A stretch of DNA of 64,000 bases, taken from assembly GCA_018697195.1 (NCBI GenBank), contig CM031878.1:40676136-40740135 (forward strand), read 5' to 3'. The notes below the pieces were generated by a model that saw nothing but the letters and a program-made list of their open reading frames with translations, was not told the origin of the DNA and did not search any database. Below are positions 27,101 through 40,840 of the stretch, in pieces. This DNA comes from Certhia americana. Taxonomy: Eukaryota; Chordata; Aves; Passeriformes; Certhiidae. Position 1 is the first letter of the stretch; each line of letters starts with the position of its first letter. Both the position numbers and the translations under genes were made by a program.

Positions 27101-30100
27101 CCTTGCATGGCATAATTACAAACATTCTCTCTGCATATTTTTACATATTTAACTAAGAGATTTCATGCCATGCAGAGGAAATGTCTCAGTACACATTTAT
27201 TTCACATGTTATGCTTACACAGTGCTACACCATATATTCCTCCGTTTCTGTATAAACTCTAACATAGCACAGTTCAAAAACAGCTATTATAACACAAGAT
27301 AAAATACAACGCAACAATGCAAATGGAACTCCCCCAAACTGCACATAATAATTAAGAGCCTCCATGAGGAATCCCATGTGAAGAAAAATTTCATTATAGA
27401 ACTGGGAAGTGATAAGACTGAAAAAATCAAATAAATGGGAGAGCAACTTTGAGCCTCAAGATACTGTGCATTCCGCATACAAGTGAAACCTCAAAAAACT
27501 TTCTGAAAACCTAAAATGGGATCTGCAGCAAAAGAAAAGCAGAATTATGTCATGTTTTGCCTATGGCATCAACACTGTTTGGAGAGACTGTCCCATCCCT
27601 CCTGGTATCATACGTCTTGTCCAAATTATCATTTGACCAAAGCATCTGTGCTTGTACTATTACTACCCTGAAGAAGGCATGTGGCCCAAAGGGTTTAGCA
27701 GAACATCTTACTCTGCGTATCGTCTGCCAAACTGAGGTCAACAGCAAGTGCCAGCACAACTGAGGATCTTTCCTCCTACGCCAGTGTTTCCCTTCACAGG
27801 ACTACAATGTCTTAAGCAGAGGAGGACCACTGATCTAGCGCCCGGTGTTGAAGTGTTTCTCTTGCCATATTTCCTTTCCCAGAAGCCCTGTACGTCTGGA
27901 GCCTCTGAAGGCATGGGTGGTCCCTTCAGGAAGTAATGAATCCAAATCACACAAAAAGGTGGACAAAACATAGCCAGTTGACAACGAGCTCAAGCAGACT
28001 CTCTTCTTCATTCTTGACTACTTCCTGAAATATTTCATCTGCTTCTGTCCTGAGCTTGTAGCTTCTCTAATCAAAGAAAAAAGCTTAACTTGTTTTTTCT
28101 TCCTGAGGTTCTTCAACCATCCTCAGAATAACACTGAACTTGAAGCAAATAGGGCCCTTCAGGATACTGACCTGCACTTGATTTCCAGATAAGAAAATTT
28201 GTATTTACATGATTAATAATGTAATTACTGTAATTACTTACAATAATATATTAGTATATATGTTTGGTACTATAATCATATTAATACAGTGGTATAATTA
28301 CAGAATTTTTGGAAAAAAAAATATTGAAAAGTACAAGCTTCTTTCATTGATTGATTCCTTTGAAGTTTAAAGTAAGATTTAATATAAAAGGAAAGAACAG
28401 TCATGAAAACTGGGCTACGCACTCATTTTACTTTGGTCTTTCAAACAAATATAAGTGCCTTACTTTATTGAGCTTTCTGAAATCCTCACAGTTGTAAAAT
28501 TCAAACAGCAAATTTATCCTGCCTACATAAACTAATTGCAACACCATGAGGCTATAACCCAAGGACACTTAAAGCTTTTTAGAACTAAATACTTTTTAAA
28601 ACAAACTTCTCTGTTCATCTATACTTTATACAGCGACTTTCTCAGAGGCCAAACAAAGCATGGCAACTCAGTCACTGCAGCTCTTCTCAAACCTCTAGAT
28701 TGTTTGCATCTCTGGTAGCTCATGCAATGGGGTGACTTTGTCAGCACTATTTCTGCAAACCACTTTAACTACAAAAGCCAGCATGCACTACTAGCTTTTG
28801 CTCTGGCACACTGCGCTACATACCCCCAATCTGGTCCTTGGGCAGGCTGCTGATGAAGTAGCCGCACTAATCCCAAACATTTATGATTTTTTTCGAAAGA
28901 CATCATCAGTTTCACAGCAGTTTTTGTGGACCTTATTTTACACTGATGAAGGCTAATAGCAACAACCGGAACAGCCACAGCTACTTTGTTCATACAGAAA
29001 ACAACGTGAAACTGCCAGCATCATTCTGAATTGCCAAAATTGCTAAGTTTTACCGCACTATGTTAAATAGCTGGTCTTCAAAGCGAAGTCACAAAACTGA
29101 TGGTTGATAATTTCCCTCTCCCATTCACCCTCCCTCACAACAGATGCCAACTACTCAGCTACAGTTCATTAATAAGAAAAACACGTAGTCTGCTGATACA
29201 AACATGGTAACCGGAAACCTCTCATTGTTTTAACTATTTCATTCTTGATAGAATAACGAGAAAGAAAACCCAAACACTGTTCACTTCTAATCTGCAACTA
29301 CTCTTCTTCAGCTGATGTTTAAAAAGCAGTAACTCTCAGCACACAAATAAAAACTTCATTATGAAAATTACTTGGCAAATTCATGGTGTTGTGGGCTAAA
29401 GAAGAAAAGAAACAACAGCAAAACATGATTTGTGTAAAATGAGAGAAGTAGTGGAGAGGGACACAACTTTCATGTGAGGAACACTCTCAGTTCCTCTTGC
29501 TACCTTGGCAGGCTGGAGTCCCAGTGAGGCTCCCACAGCAGCAGCCGCCATTGCCAGGTCTGCAGAGGAACTCCTGAGCTGTCCCACAGCACCAGCACTT
29601 CTGCCCCTGTCTGGCAGCCCCTGCAGAGCTCAGGGGAAAACTATACACAAAAATTACCACAATAAGCAACAGGAACAAAAACAAAGACAAAATAATAGAC
29701 TGTACTGAAGTGCATCAATAAACAAAGCTGTAGAGTTATGCAAGACAGCAGTCATGTGGCATTAGCTTAAAAAAAAATTAGAAAGAGAAAGGAATAGGAA
29801 AAAGCAGACACTGCTACATACCTAGACCGAAAACGGAGAGAGCAAAACACCAATGATAGCTTCTGCAGACCAGAAGTATCAGCTTAGCATTGCCAAAGAA
29901 AGCTGTGTCATGCGCCAGGTTTCAGCCTTCTCCATTCAGGAGAAAAGCAGGTATCTGTTTTGTTATCCCACTGATAGATGGGACCACCCTCTGAAATCAC
30001 TCCAACTGACTGCGAAGAAAAAATACCTGCACGTACAAAAATAATCCTCATCTCCCAGCAGCCTCCAAAACCAAAACCAAGAAAAACCTGAGGTGGCAAA

Positions 30101-31979
30101 CTCTTCCCGAAGGACTTACCACCTCAGGCCAGACTTTACTCCGCTGCCTGCAGTCATCTAGTACTCCCTGCACGCTGATCTACGCACACCATCCACTCAG
30201 CCACATTCTTCAGGAAAGTCTCCCTTCCCAACAAGGATGGACTTCCTCAAGAGGGGTATCCAATTCCTTCCTTGTGTGTGCCATCATCTCACTTGCTGTA
30301 AAATCCTTCCCCATTCTGCATGTTACATCATCATCTTTATTTGGTCTGCTATCTGTTGCTCTCCCTGGAAATAAACATATCTATATATATACCCCTTTTT
30401 TGTCATAGTAGGAGAGAAAAAGAAATTTCAAGATACCAAACCTCAGATAGCACTGCACACCCAACCACCACAAAACAACTCAGTGACAAACATTAATTTC
30501 TCTGAATCTGCTTTTATGCCATTGTTACAGTTTTGGTCTTCTTTTTCTGACCAAATTAAAGACAAAACAAACTATTTGGGAATTCATAGGTTCAGTGAGA
30601 CCTTGACTTAAGGTCATATTACAACATATTAAAGCAAAAATTAACACATTTTTAAAAATTGAAGAAAACCTACATGTTAAGTGACTACCAGGTAAATTTC
30701 TTCTTAAATTCTTAGCTTCTCAAAGTGCACACAGATTCACGTCCACATTTGTTTTCTTTTTTTTTCAACAGACAAAGCATCAATGTCATTAAAACATAAG
30801 CAGCATCCTTTCAGTATTTAACAGATTACTACTATTAAAGAAAAGAGATCTTTTAGAAACATACAAGACTATTCTGATGCCTTCTAAAAGGCAGATGTTA
30901 TTCTTGGTTTGCCTTTTGTTTTGCACATACTTATTTCCAAACAACACCCTACTGATTTGCTTTTGTGTGGAGTGCATTCTGTTCATTTTTTCAAGTGAGC
31001 TTCAGTGATGTTGATAATCAAGGCACAGTTATATTTTTAAAATCACAAAACTGGCAAAAGCAAATGTTAGTTATACAATACGTACCACAAGTTTTAATAA
31101 ATAAACAAAAGCAGTGGCACGATTCAGAAGCAATAACTAGAAAATGCAATAATACATTCTAGAGCACAAGAACAACTGAGGTCTGTGCCTGTCATCCCAG
31201 CCCCCATTTATTCATCTAATTTCAGCATGTCTTTGGGCAAAAAATACTGACATGCAACTGCTATTCACGTTTGTAAACACAGATTATTCTGTATTCATTT
31301 CTATAAATCACATCAAAGCCTGATATCTTCAAAATAAATCTCAAGATTCAAGTTAACCGTTCTTCACACTTATAGTGTAAAGGAAGCCAATTGTTCAGCT
31401 ACAATTTACACAAAATACCATCAGTGTTTTTCATGATTTCTTCACATTTAAGTGTATGGCAATAGAAAACGTCCAGTATATATAAACTATGTACCAACAA
31501 CAAAAAAAGAGAACAGCTCCCCAGAAGATCCTACCACACAACACTAGGCCCTAACTCAGGCATTGCTGTTCTTGAGGACTACACCTACACACACCTCCAG
31601 CTGAACCAAGTCTATTACAGAAATGATGAAAACTAGTCACAGAAAGAGATCCCAACGTACACATACACATAAGAACATTTACAAGTAATCTCTACACAGG
31701 CAACATGACTCAGAGTCCTTTTAGGAAACTTCAATCTGTTAAGTAGTTCAAACAGCTGCATTGTTAGTTATGATGTAATGAAATGGACCAGTCAACAGTG
31801 ACAACAATGTATAAACCTCTCCCATTTGGAGCCTAGGTAACACCATTTTACAAGTTAAAAAATTCTTCCCCACTGCCACTAATTACTCCCTATTGTGACA
31901 ACTCATTTACTAGAAGACTCTTTAAATTAGCTTTCAATTTACTCTGCCTAATAAAATATCTAAAAAATTAATTTCTTAC

Positions 31980-32089
31980 CTTCAATTCAAGCTGCATGGC
32001 TGTTCTCGGAGCTCTAATTACAATGACTGTAGCAAAAGGCTGCCTTGAGCAGTTGGCAATGCCCTGAATTTTGTCATCAAGTAATGAGA
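31980..32089 (-). other. Candidate internal exon (110 nt)
   Basis: On the minus strand an acceptor-like ATTTTTGTGGCAG is followed by 110 nt with one open frame, ending TTGAAG before GTAAGAAAT, a strong donor. The frame begins SLLDDKIQGIANCSR and its end reads TVIVIRAPRTAMQLELK. The last stretch has a superficial likeness to the marked-box region of E2F proteins (consensus around VIVIKAP), but spacing and flanks do not match and no other E2F-like exon was found. Phase at the start is 1 and at the end 0, which does not fit the neighbouring candidates. This could be an unrelated exon, a non-coding exon or chance. Confidence 0.2.
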
Positions 32090-32469
32090 CTGCCACAAAA
32101 ATAATGACCACATGTCAGTAGCCTGCTGGATATAAACCCCTTTGCTGCTTAAAAGTAGATTTTGGATCAATATTAAGACAAAACCAAAACAAACCCCCTA
32201 ATACTATCTGAAATAAGTAGACAGAAAAAAGCATCAGTGCTAGTCTCACTAACAGGATGCAAATTAGCACTAGGTTGTTTTACATTTGTGCAAGTGTAAA
32301 GATAAAGAATATTAAACAGAGAACACTTAGCTCTTCACATAGTCAGCTCACTAGTGCTAAATGCTTCACCATGTAAATGGAAAACTGTTTTAAAGAGACA
32401 TTAATACTAAGAAGCAGTGAAATAAATGTTTTGGGAATAGCCTACCCCCTCCTCTCCAGACCTGCTTAC

Positions 32470-32514
32470 CCTTTGTTCCCATAAGGCTTCAGTTCTTGGT
32501 TAACATCTCTCCAA
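32470..32514 (-). other. Candidate internal exon (45 nt)
   Basis: On the minus strand the segment follows an acceptor-like TTATTTTCAG and ends AAAGG before GTAAGC. One frame is open and reads WRDVNQELKPYGNK. It would start and end in phase 2, which would fit the start phase of the candidate exon ending at 20660. No protein family is recognised, and short splice-like segments are expected by chance in 47 kb of intron. Confidence 0.15.
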
Positions 32515-33565
32515 CTGAAAATAATTGCCCACCTCCTAAAGGCATCTCGGACAGTGTCACTCCTTAATCAGCAGGAGGACAGCTGAATGACGTGAGGCAT
32601 TTCCATCTTCTCCCTGGAGCAATCACACCATCTCAAGGCACTACTGCAACATCAAGAACTAAAATTACTTTAGATGTGGTACTCTCCCATAATGAGAGCC
32701 ATATGCCCTCTAAAAACCCAATTCTGTTACCAGCTGCCTATTTGGACTTAGCTTATTGATACAACTATGCTAAGGATCAATCAGTGCAGCCTGAATAGAA
32801 ACCTCAGGGAAAATCCATCAGAAATCCATAGATCCACAGAAATGAACTCACAACATGTTTGGTATACCTAAATACAAAAAACACAAGCAATAATCAATTG
32901 CATTATCTTTAAATTTTATCAGAGTGTGAACATGGTAATCAGTGTTAGGTTTGCAAGCTAATGCTTCTACTAGATTTACAATATGTGATGAATTTCCTTC
33001 TTTGCACAAATACTTAAGAAAATAAAATGAGTTATCTATTTATCAGCAAATTGGAGGGATGGAGCAGAAAAGCGTGACTGTTGCCTTTGTTAATATACTT
33101 GCAGTGGGTATACCAAAACAGTGATGTGTGAATCAGAACAATACATATTCAGCTTTCATCAGATCATTAGGAATACACGCTATTGTTTCACTTCACAATG
33201 AAACACCAACATCTAGAAATTGCATTGGATGCGTTTCTTCAGAGCAAGTCACCTTCTCTGTTCACATGACACATTTGCTTGAAAATCCAGACATAATCCT
33301 TCTCATCCTCCTTCTCAAAGAGACACCAAAATCACCTTTTCTGTAACAACACATAAATTCCATACGTCTTTCTTTTTATCCAGTTTTCTGTCCTTCCAAA
33401 CTATCCACTCTTCATGTCTGTGCCACACAGCTTAGACATGTGGCTGACGCTCATATCCCCTGCCCCACACTCCTTCAATTTTGCTGCATATTCAATAAAT
33501 TAACAGCTACTGCTATCTTTCCCTCCTCCAGGCATTTGGGATTCAGACCCCACAGAAAGACTTAC

Positions 33566-33603
33566 CTGGAAAGCATTCTCAGATAGAACAGCCGAAGGCA
33601 AAG
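33566..33603 (-). other. Exon-like segment with consensus donor (38 nt)
   Basis: On the minus strand TTCTGCTCCTTTGTGTCACTCAG precedes 38 nt ending TTTCCAG before GTAAGTCT, a perfect donor. One frame is open (LPSAVLSENAFQ), entering in phase 1 and leaving in phase 0. The splice sites are good, but its exit phase does not suit the next candidates (32470-32514 and 31980-32089). It could be a non-coding exon or a decoy. Confidence 0.15.
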
Positions 33604-36600
33604 CTGAGTGACACAAAGGAGCAGAACCACTCAAATTATCAATTAGCAATATTCTGCTTCTCCTCCTTCCATGAGGCTCACTTTCTTCTTGTTTCAAACT
33701 ACACTGTCAACTTCATATGGCAGTGACCACGTTTCCCACTGGTGTTTAGATACCATAAACTCTTAACACACCAGCCTGGTAGAAGTCCTCGAATGCCACC
33801 AGAACACGGCAGCCCTGGTAGTTCCATAAGGCCATCAATTACACTTGAGCCTAAAGCCTTGAGATTTTTGCAGAAAATGGAACTCATTAACTGTCTAAGT
33901 GACAAACACCATCCTTTCACAACCTCCAAGTCCCTCTTTTCCACATAAAGGGAACTACCTAATTTGGCTTCGTCAGGCACAGTTTGACAGTTGGAAGAGC
34001 ATTTCCAAAGCCTTCATAATCACTTCCTCAAATTCTCAAAAAATCACTTATATTTCCTCTCTGTTTCCGAAATGTTTTTTAAAGCTCACATTTTCATCAG
34101 CTACAAAAGATTAAACTGTCCTTGCTTCATGTCACATCACAGTAACACAGAAACCTTTCAACGTTTCCACACAAACTCTGAAAAACAAATACAATTAGGA
34201 ATTAAAATTAAAGCTAAGTTCCAAAAATGATGAAAGAAATCTTTGCTTTGGGAGATACCAAAGTAAGAAGTGGTTTATATCCTGAAAATGATTAAGGCAT
34301 CCTGAGGAACTTGAAGAAACATGGCAGCAATGTAAGCAGGTAAAGAAATTTTGAGTACAAGAAAAGGTTGCCAAATGTTTAAGGCATTCAAGTCCAGAAG
34401 TAAAACTCTGTATTTCATCATAGAGAAGCTAGACAGGGAAGGGGAAGTGCTAATGAAAAGCTCAGGTTTTTAAGTGTTTCCTGTTCTCACTAAAAACACT
34501 TCCTTGATTAATCAATGTATTCCTCTATGATGCATGTCTACATGACCCACAAATACAAAGCCACTACAAAATGAACAGTGAACCTCACTAACGTGTTTTC
34601 AACTCTGCAGATGGCCACAAGAAGCAGCATTAAGCTTCATTACTGATCCTCCCTGCAATCAGAGTTTCTCCCCCTTTAGCAGTTTCAGAGCTAGGCTGTT
34701 ACACATGCCTCTCAGGGATGTAAAAGCCTGAGTAGCTGACCTGAGGCTTTGGACCAGATCACACTCTGCCTGCCAAAGAGCTGAGCAGGGGGTTACAGCC
34801 AAAGTCCAGACACATGCCACAATTACCACAGCAAACACTCAGCTGCTTTAGTGAACTCAAATTTCCACCTGCCACAAAGTTCAACCCCAAAACAAGTACA
34901 AATACTTTATTCCTATGGGTAACTTGCTGGCTAACAGCTGGGCCACGACAGAGCCTCTGATGAATTCTGCATCTTGCTGTGCACTCTATGAAAAGCTAAC
35001 AGCTTTCACCTTCCCATTCCCTGCCTCTACCACAAACAAACGCACTCAAAGTACTAATACAAATACAAGGTTTTGAACAACTGCTGTACAAATCACAACA
35101 GAGCCCCAGAAAAGACCATCATCACACTGCTGGTGCTGTCCTGGACATTACACGCCTTGCCTCTTTTTCTATACACTTAACCCTTTGGCACAAATCCCAC
35201 TACTGGTTCAGCATGATGAGTCTGGAAAATCTGTGCCAATGTGCAAAGAGAACAAACAGCTATGTGTGTAATTTGTTGTACATGATAGTATTACGAATTT
35301 AAGGCAACTGAAAAACAAGCTTTATGTACAATACTTCTTTGTCCTAGGTACTAGAAATACATATACATATGTATATACAGAAGTACATATATAACCCAAT
35401 TTATATAACAAGGTACATTTAGATTTAAATCTAAAATTTAGATTAAAACAATTTCTAAGCAGATTAATATTAAAATTTAGACTAATATGATTTTGATTTT
35501 AATGAAGCCTGACTTCTAATTCCCATGGCATACACTTGTCTTTAAAAGCAAGATATCAACTATGTTTTTATTAACTCCTTTGGAGTAAAGGAAATTAAAC
35601 ACAAAGAATTTAAACTAAACTGAATTTTAGCTACAGCTTTTCTCTTTCAGCAAAAAGCAATAATCTGTTTTTATTACAGTTTTGTCCTTCACATTCCTCT
35701 ACTCTGGATGATTCAGGAAACACTAAAGTTGCTTGTTCTAGTACAAGCAGTACCCACCTGACACTGTTCTGGCTCACGACAGTACAAACAGTTCCATCAA
35801 TGCATTTTGAAAAAACGACTTGCCAAAATAAACACAGTGGCTCAAAACTGCGCTTTCTCTCTTTGAACACTAAAATTGATATGCATCAATATTATTAGTA
35901 TCTCAGCAATATAACTTCATTATTTCTTGCTTCCCACAAGAATCTTAATACATGCCACCTTCAGATAATAAGGCCTATAAAAAATGCTTGTGGCTTTACT
36001 GTCAATATTTGATTAACTTTAACCCTAACCAAAGGTTCCCTGGTCTAAACAGAGGGCATGCTCAGGGGTAGCAGTGTATAAAGAAAAAAACTAATAGCAC
36101 ATTGCCTAAGTAGCCTAGTACAGAATCTCAGCTACATTTACAATTTTCAACTCTATATTTAAGTCTCAAGGCTTGAACATCTTGAACTCATGCAACCACA
36201 AAGGATTTTCAACACCTCAGGAAGGGTCTCAAAAGAGCCTGCTGAAATCGTTTGATCACATCTGAAGAAGTTTTGAAGTCACAGCAGCAATCCCACAAGG
36301 ACATCTAACCAAACATTTTTATGGTGCTACTGGCTGTAATGTAAGTGCTACATTAAAAATCCACACCGCTCTTCCTAGTGAGATCATTAAAACATTTTTC
36401 AGAGGCCAACATAAAAAACTGCAAATCTTGAACAAAGGCTGCAGTATTATCTTCTAGATGCATATCTATTCCAGCTGAGCTTTATCCAGGCAGACATTTC
36501 AAGATCAGGGTGAACTGCATGGTCTGAACACTAAAGTTCAGAGCTGCCACAGCACCTCTCCAACCAGAAGCACATGTTCAGATCATCAGAGTCTGTTCTG

Positions 36601-38924
36601 CGTTTTATGTACCCATCTTCAAACTCCAACACATGCTTTTGGTATCCCTTAGACCACTTAATGCCCACCTCCATACATCTCAATCTCCCTTTTAGGCAGT
36701 GTCAATTACAGTTATTTATCTCGATCTTGCTTGGTTTAATTTTTTCTTAGTGACACAGGACAAAAGCCATCACAAAGCTTGCAAACAAGTTTACAGGACC
36801 CTAAAATAGTGGTTAGAATCTTAACTGTAATTGACAGAGAAGCCAGTTAACAAATAATGTTTCCTATTCTCAAGCATTGCCCCAATCCACTCCTGGTGCT
36901 GTAAAACTGATATGGCAATGTTCTCCTGCTACACTGCAGCAATGGACAAAAACAGCACAACCTTCTTCTCTGCTAGTAACTGCTGGAACAAAACCCTAGA
37001 GAGGGGGGTCGTGACTTTGGTGTTTTACTGACAGCACTCTTCCCAAAGAAGACAAAGGATGGCGCTCTTCACGGATCTAACTATATTCACTTGCTTAACG
37101 CCTCATATTTAGGTGATAAGGTACCTTGACCCAAAAGTTACTTTAGCCTTAAAATGCCACATCTGTTTAACTCAGGTTAAAACCAAATATTGCTAAAACA
37201 AAGCTCCAACCCTCTGTCTACTAACAAAAAACAACAATCACCTTTCTAATTCATAAATATGCATGGAAATGCTGCAACTATGCCACCATGCCCATCTGAT
37301 ATGCAGTCCTGATGCTACAAAGACCTGTTTTCTGCTTTTACTTAGATCCCAAGCAGACAACAGTTACTTATTTCAAAGTGACCAGAAATACTTATTCATA
37401 TTACAACAGTCACTGTAAACCACTCCCAATATATAGGAATTAATAAAAAATTACACGGATTAGTAACAACATCAATATCCTTTGCAGCCTAAATGAAAAA
37501 AAGTAGTTTGCTATACCTTCTAATTTTTCCTCCAAGTTTTCTTTTTCTTAGCTCTTTTATAATGGAGACTATCCTTCTCAACATCCCAGGATCATGAACT
37601 TTCCAGTCCTGTTTGCATAGCCACTGTCAACTTTCCAAAGTAACAAATTGTGTCTATCAATACCAAAAACTCTCTCAACAAATGTTAGGGATCTGTTCAA
37701 TAGCAGCATGAAGGGTGCTTTGCTTCATGGTCAAGGCAGAAGCAGTACATGAGGCTCTCAGTAACCACAAAGTCTGCTCAGCCTTAGCAATTCAGATGGA
37801 ACAATACACCTGTAGCACTAAAACTCCCTGTTTTGGCAACCCTAGGCAACTCTGTCCACTTAAACTATCAATCACCAACCACTAAGCTTACTAGCATCTG
37901 TCCACCTCTTCCTTCTGAAAGAAATGATGGCAAAATGCAGGAGAGACTCTGCATGCAGTCCCAACAAAATATCTGTCATTTTCCCTCACCAAGAGAGCAA
38001 TGGTTTCACGTAGAGTCAGTATTGATTTAGTCCAAAGCAAAAAGAAAGCCTAGCTATCCAAAGCAAAGGCACAGAAGAAACACAGTTTTATTTCCTCCCT
38101 CTGCAAAGGTCCCACTGCATTAGTTCTGGTACTATAGCTCAACTTCTTCTAGCAAAAACATGAAATTAAAAAGTAATTCTTCTGGAAAGTATTTCTTCAC
38201 AAGGATGATCCAAGAAAATTGATGGGTGGGAAAATTCTGTTGCTTTTCAGTAACAAAAATTCCCAGAAGTTCAACATGGTGCACCTGACAATTACAAGTG
38301 AGAATAGCTAACCTGGATAGAGAACACTACTTTTGCAATCCTGATACTTAGCCACCACTGCATGAAGAAAAATACTGTCAAGAACACAGAGGTGGGTAAA
38401 GGAGGGAGAGATGTGAAGATGCAGCAAGCATAAATATGCCTTTCCACACGGCTTGCAAGCCAAGAGCAAGCCTAAGTTTCTGCAGAAACTATTTGCTTTC
38501 CCCATCAGCTTAAGGTTTTCATACATTAGCCACCATACTGTGCTTAAGAAGCTACAATTTAGGCTCTCATGTTCCTCCTCCTTGAATATAAGTCTTACTC
38601 AACAGAGAATTAGGGTTTTTTTTCCCCAAACACTTCTATCACAGTATCAAATCTCCTTGCATAATAAACTTTGAGTACAATTTTGGAACAAAATACACCA
38701 ATGTAAATAAACAGAAACTAAGTTGGTGGACTGATGTTAGTGCAGCTACGATCAAGGTCAGATAGCCATCTCCAGAGCATCACATATGCCCCCAAATGTC
38801 ATCTCAAAGTCTACCAAGTGGGGAAAGGACAGCTGTGTTCTTTATAAAATCTCCACACTCCAAGGAATGTAAATAAGGGATATTGTTAAAATGAAAGATC
38901 TAGTTAAAGCTATACATTTGTAAC

Positions 38925-39200
38925 TTTTAAAAGGTTTCCCCCTTCCTTTCTGTATCTTCAGTCAAAGGTTATAAATGTGTAAGGGATGGCTGTTGCCATG
39001 GAAATATGCTGGCCAACATCTCTCTGTGGGAACCTCAAAGCTCCCTTCACTGTCGGGCGCCTTGTAATGACAGGGCCACGTTAGCACCTTTGACTCTCAA
39101 AGCCCATTTACCGCATAGAAATTAGCACAGCTGACTTCATTCACCTTCCACAGACAAACAGTAACTACTTCTGCTCAACTGACTTTCTGCTGCACTCACC
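38925..39200. promoter_or_regulatory. Candidate regulatory element with RFX- and TCF-type motifs
   Basis: GTTGCCATGGAAAT at 38992-39005 matches the RFX X-box palindrome (GTTGCCATGGNAAC) at all but the last base. About 80 bp further on, CTTTGA-CTC-TCAAAG at 39088-39102 is an inverted pair of TCF/LEF core sites. The block between holds several CpGs (TGTCGGGCGCC near 39053) in otherwise CpG-poor DNA. This motif density suggests a conserved intronic enhancer. Conservation cannot be tested here. Confidence 0.35.
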
Positions 39201-39545
39201 CATTCTCCCAGGACATGCTCCCAAACCTGTTTCAGCACCATCCCTCACACTACAGCAAATTCATCTTCAAAGTATACTGCCTTCTCAGCAAACACTAAGC
39301 AGAAACCAGAGGTTGCAAAGGCCATCAGATGCTTTGTCTGATCAAAAGCATCATTTCATAATCGGCTGAGAAATTTCTTTTTCCAAGGCAATTGACATAT
39401 AATAAATCTGCATCCTATTCCAGAAGATGGAAAGCAGTGCTATGAAGAAAAACAGAGACATGCAGTGACAGGAACTGAACTCTCATAAAAGCCAACAATT
39501 AAATTAGAGTACAGACGACAGCTTCTGAATAATGGTTACTTTTAC

Positions 39546-39563
39546 CTCTGGTGGCTGTCAATG
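39546..39563 (-). other. Microexon-like 18-nt segment
   Basis: On the minus strand an excellent acceptor (CTTCTTTTTCTCTCTTTAG) is followed by only 18 nt and then a good donor (CCAGAG/GTAAAAG). An 18-nt insertion would keep the frame (six residues, around LTATR). Such microexons exist in neuronal genes, but with nothing else to anchor the gene this remains a splice-site coincidence until transcript data show otherwise. Confidence 0.12.
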
Positions 39564-39990
39564 CTAAAGAGAGAAAAAGAAGTTCTTAAAAACCTCAGTG
39601 GAATTCCTGGATATCAGCATGTACCATTTGATGCTCAATCAATTTATGCACATAGGAGGCCCATTTCAGGCAAATGCAAACAGATGCCTTTTTTTATTAT
39701 TATTTTAAAATCAATTCCAAAGAAGCAAATTCAACCGTCTAAGAATGTGTTCTTAACAACGTCTTAATACACACATAAGCCAACGTACACATTTAATTTA
39801 TGCAGTCATGTGTTTGTACGAAATTCTGTCACATACCCTCTGACACTGCAGTAAAAAATCCCTTAGACATATAAAAAGATTCAACGCAGATTTAGAACAA
39901 ATTTATCTACATATCTGAAGACAGAAACTATTTCAGTAGTATCCACCCTCATTAAAAATAGACAGTCAAATACTTTAAACAGCTAATACA

Positions 39991-40052
39991 TAATATATAT
40001 ACAATATATATATATAATATATATATTACATATATATAATATATAATGTATA
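39991..40052. repeat. TA-rich microsatellite
   Basis: About 60 bp of almost pure alternating T and A, with AATATATA and ACATATATA variants. It is likely length-polymorphic. No gene overlaps it apart from the presumed intron. Confidence 0.95.
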
Positions 40053-40774
40053 CTTATGGGTTGGTTCTTTTATTTTTAATTCTTTAGAAAGAGAAAACTG
40101 TAAATATAAAAGCTCTTAGGCCTATGGAAAGGTCTCACATATTCATCATACAATCCTTCACAACTAATTCCAGTACAAAAGAAGTGAAATGACATTCTAC
40201 GTCTCACTTACCTAGAAGATAATCAGGGTGACCTTTAAAGGCAGTTTATCAATTTCACTTATGCTGAGTAAAACCTAGGTCAGATTCAACTGAGCAGTAA
40301 ATTTATTACCACAGGACTAAGCATCTAAACATTTAACTGCAGATTTTTAATAATCCAAATAATTTAAGGAAGAAAAAGGCAGTAATTCTCTCATCAAAAA
40401 TAGGACTTGATTTTAACAGAATAGAAAAATTTAATTCCTACCACTGAGCAAAATACAGACACTTTTTAATGGCTTCACAGGGGTTTTCTGTTGTTTTGTT
40501 TTCCTGGTGGGAATACTAATTCCATCTAAAAAAGGTACTTCTTTACACCTACAGCTCTGATCAATGAATAATTTTCTGACAAATGGATGCTTCAGGTGGG
40601 GGACATCTACAGCCACAGCAGATGGAGATCTGTGTGCACAGACATATGCACCTCTAGCAAATCCTCAGTAATTGTATGCAATTGCTGAGTGGAAACAGTA
40701 ATGCCTGAATTTCTTGCCTCTGGCCATTTCAGGCACTTTTTGCAAAGAAAAGAAACAACAGATATATGTGAGGG

Positions 40775-40790
40775 AAAAAAAAAAAAAAAA
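40775..40790 (+). repeat. 16-A homopolymer
   Basis: A run of 16 A ends about 50 bp before the G/T-rich tract that starts near 40841. It could be a remnant retroposon tail, but no body or target-site duplication was identified. Confidence 0.9.
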
Positions 40791-40840
40791 GGCTTTGAGC
40801 ACAGCACTCCTAAAGTCTGCAGACAACTAAAGATTGTTGC

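Noticed and set aside
29487..29690. GC-rich patch open in several minus-strand frames
   Set aside because: No frame stands out, the donor at the end (GTAGCA) is weak, and the peptides are low complexity. It was not strong enough to call an exon.
36021..36030. Telomere-like AACCCTAACC
   Set aside because: Less than two repeat units; far too short for an interstitial telomeric array.
40213..40262. Minus-strand segment with a perfect donor (CTAG/GTAAGTGAG) and good acceptor
   Set aside because: All three frames contain a stop; the best one ends in TAG exactly at the donor, so it cannot be an internal coding exon.
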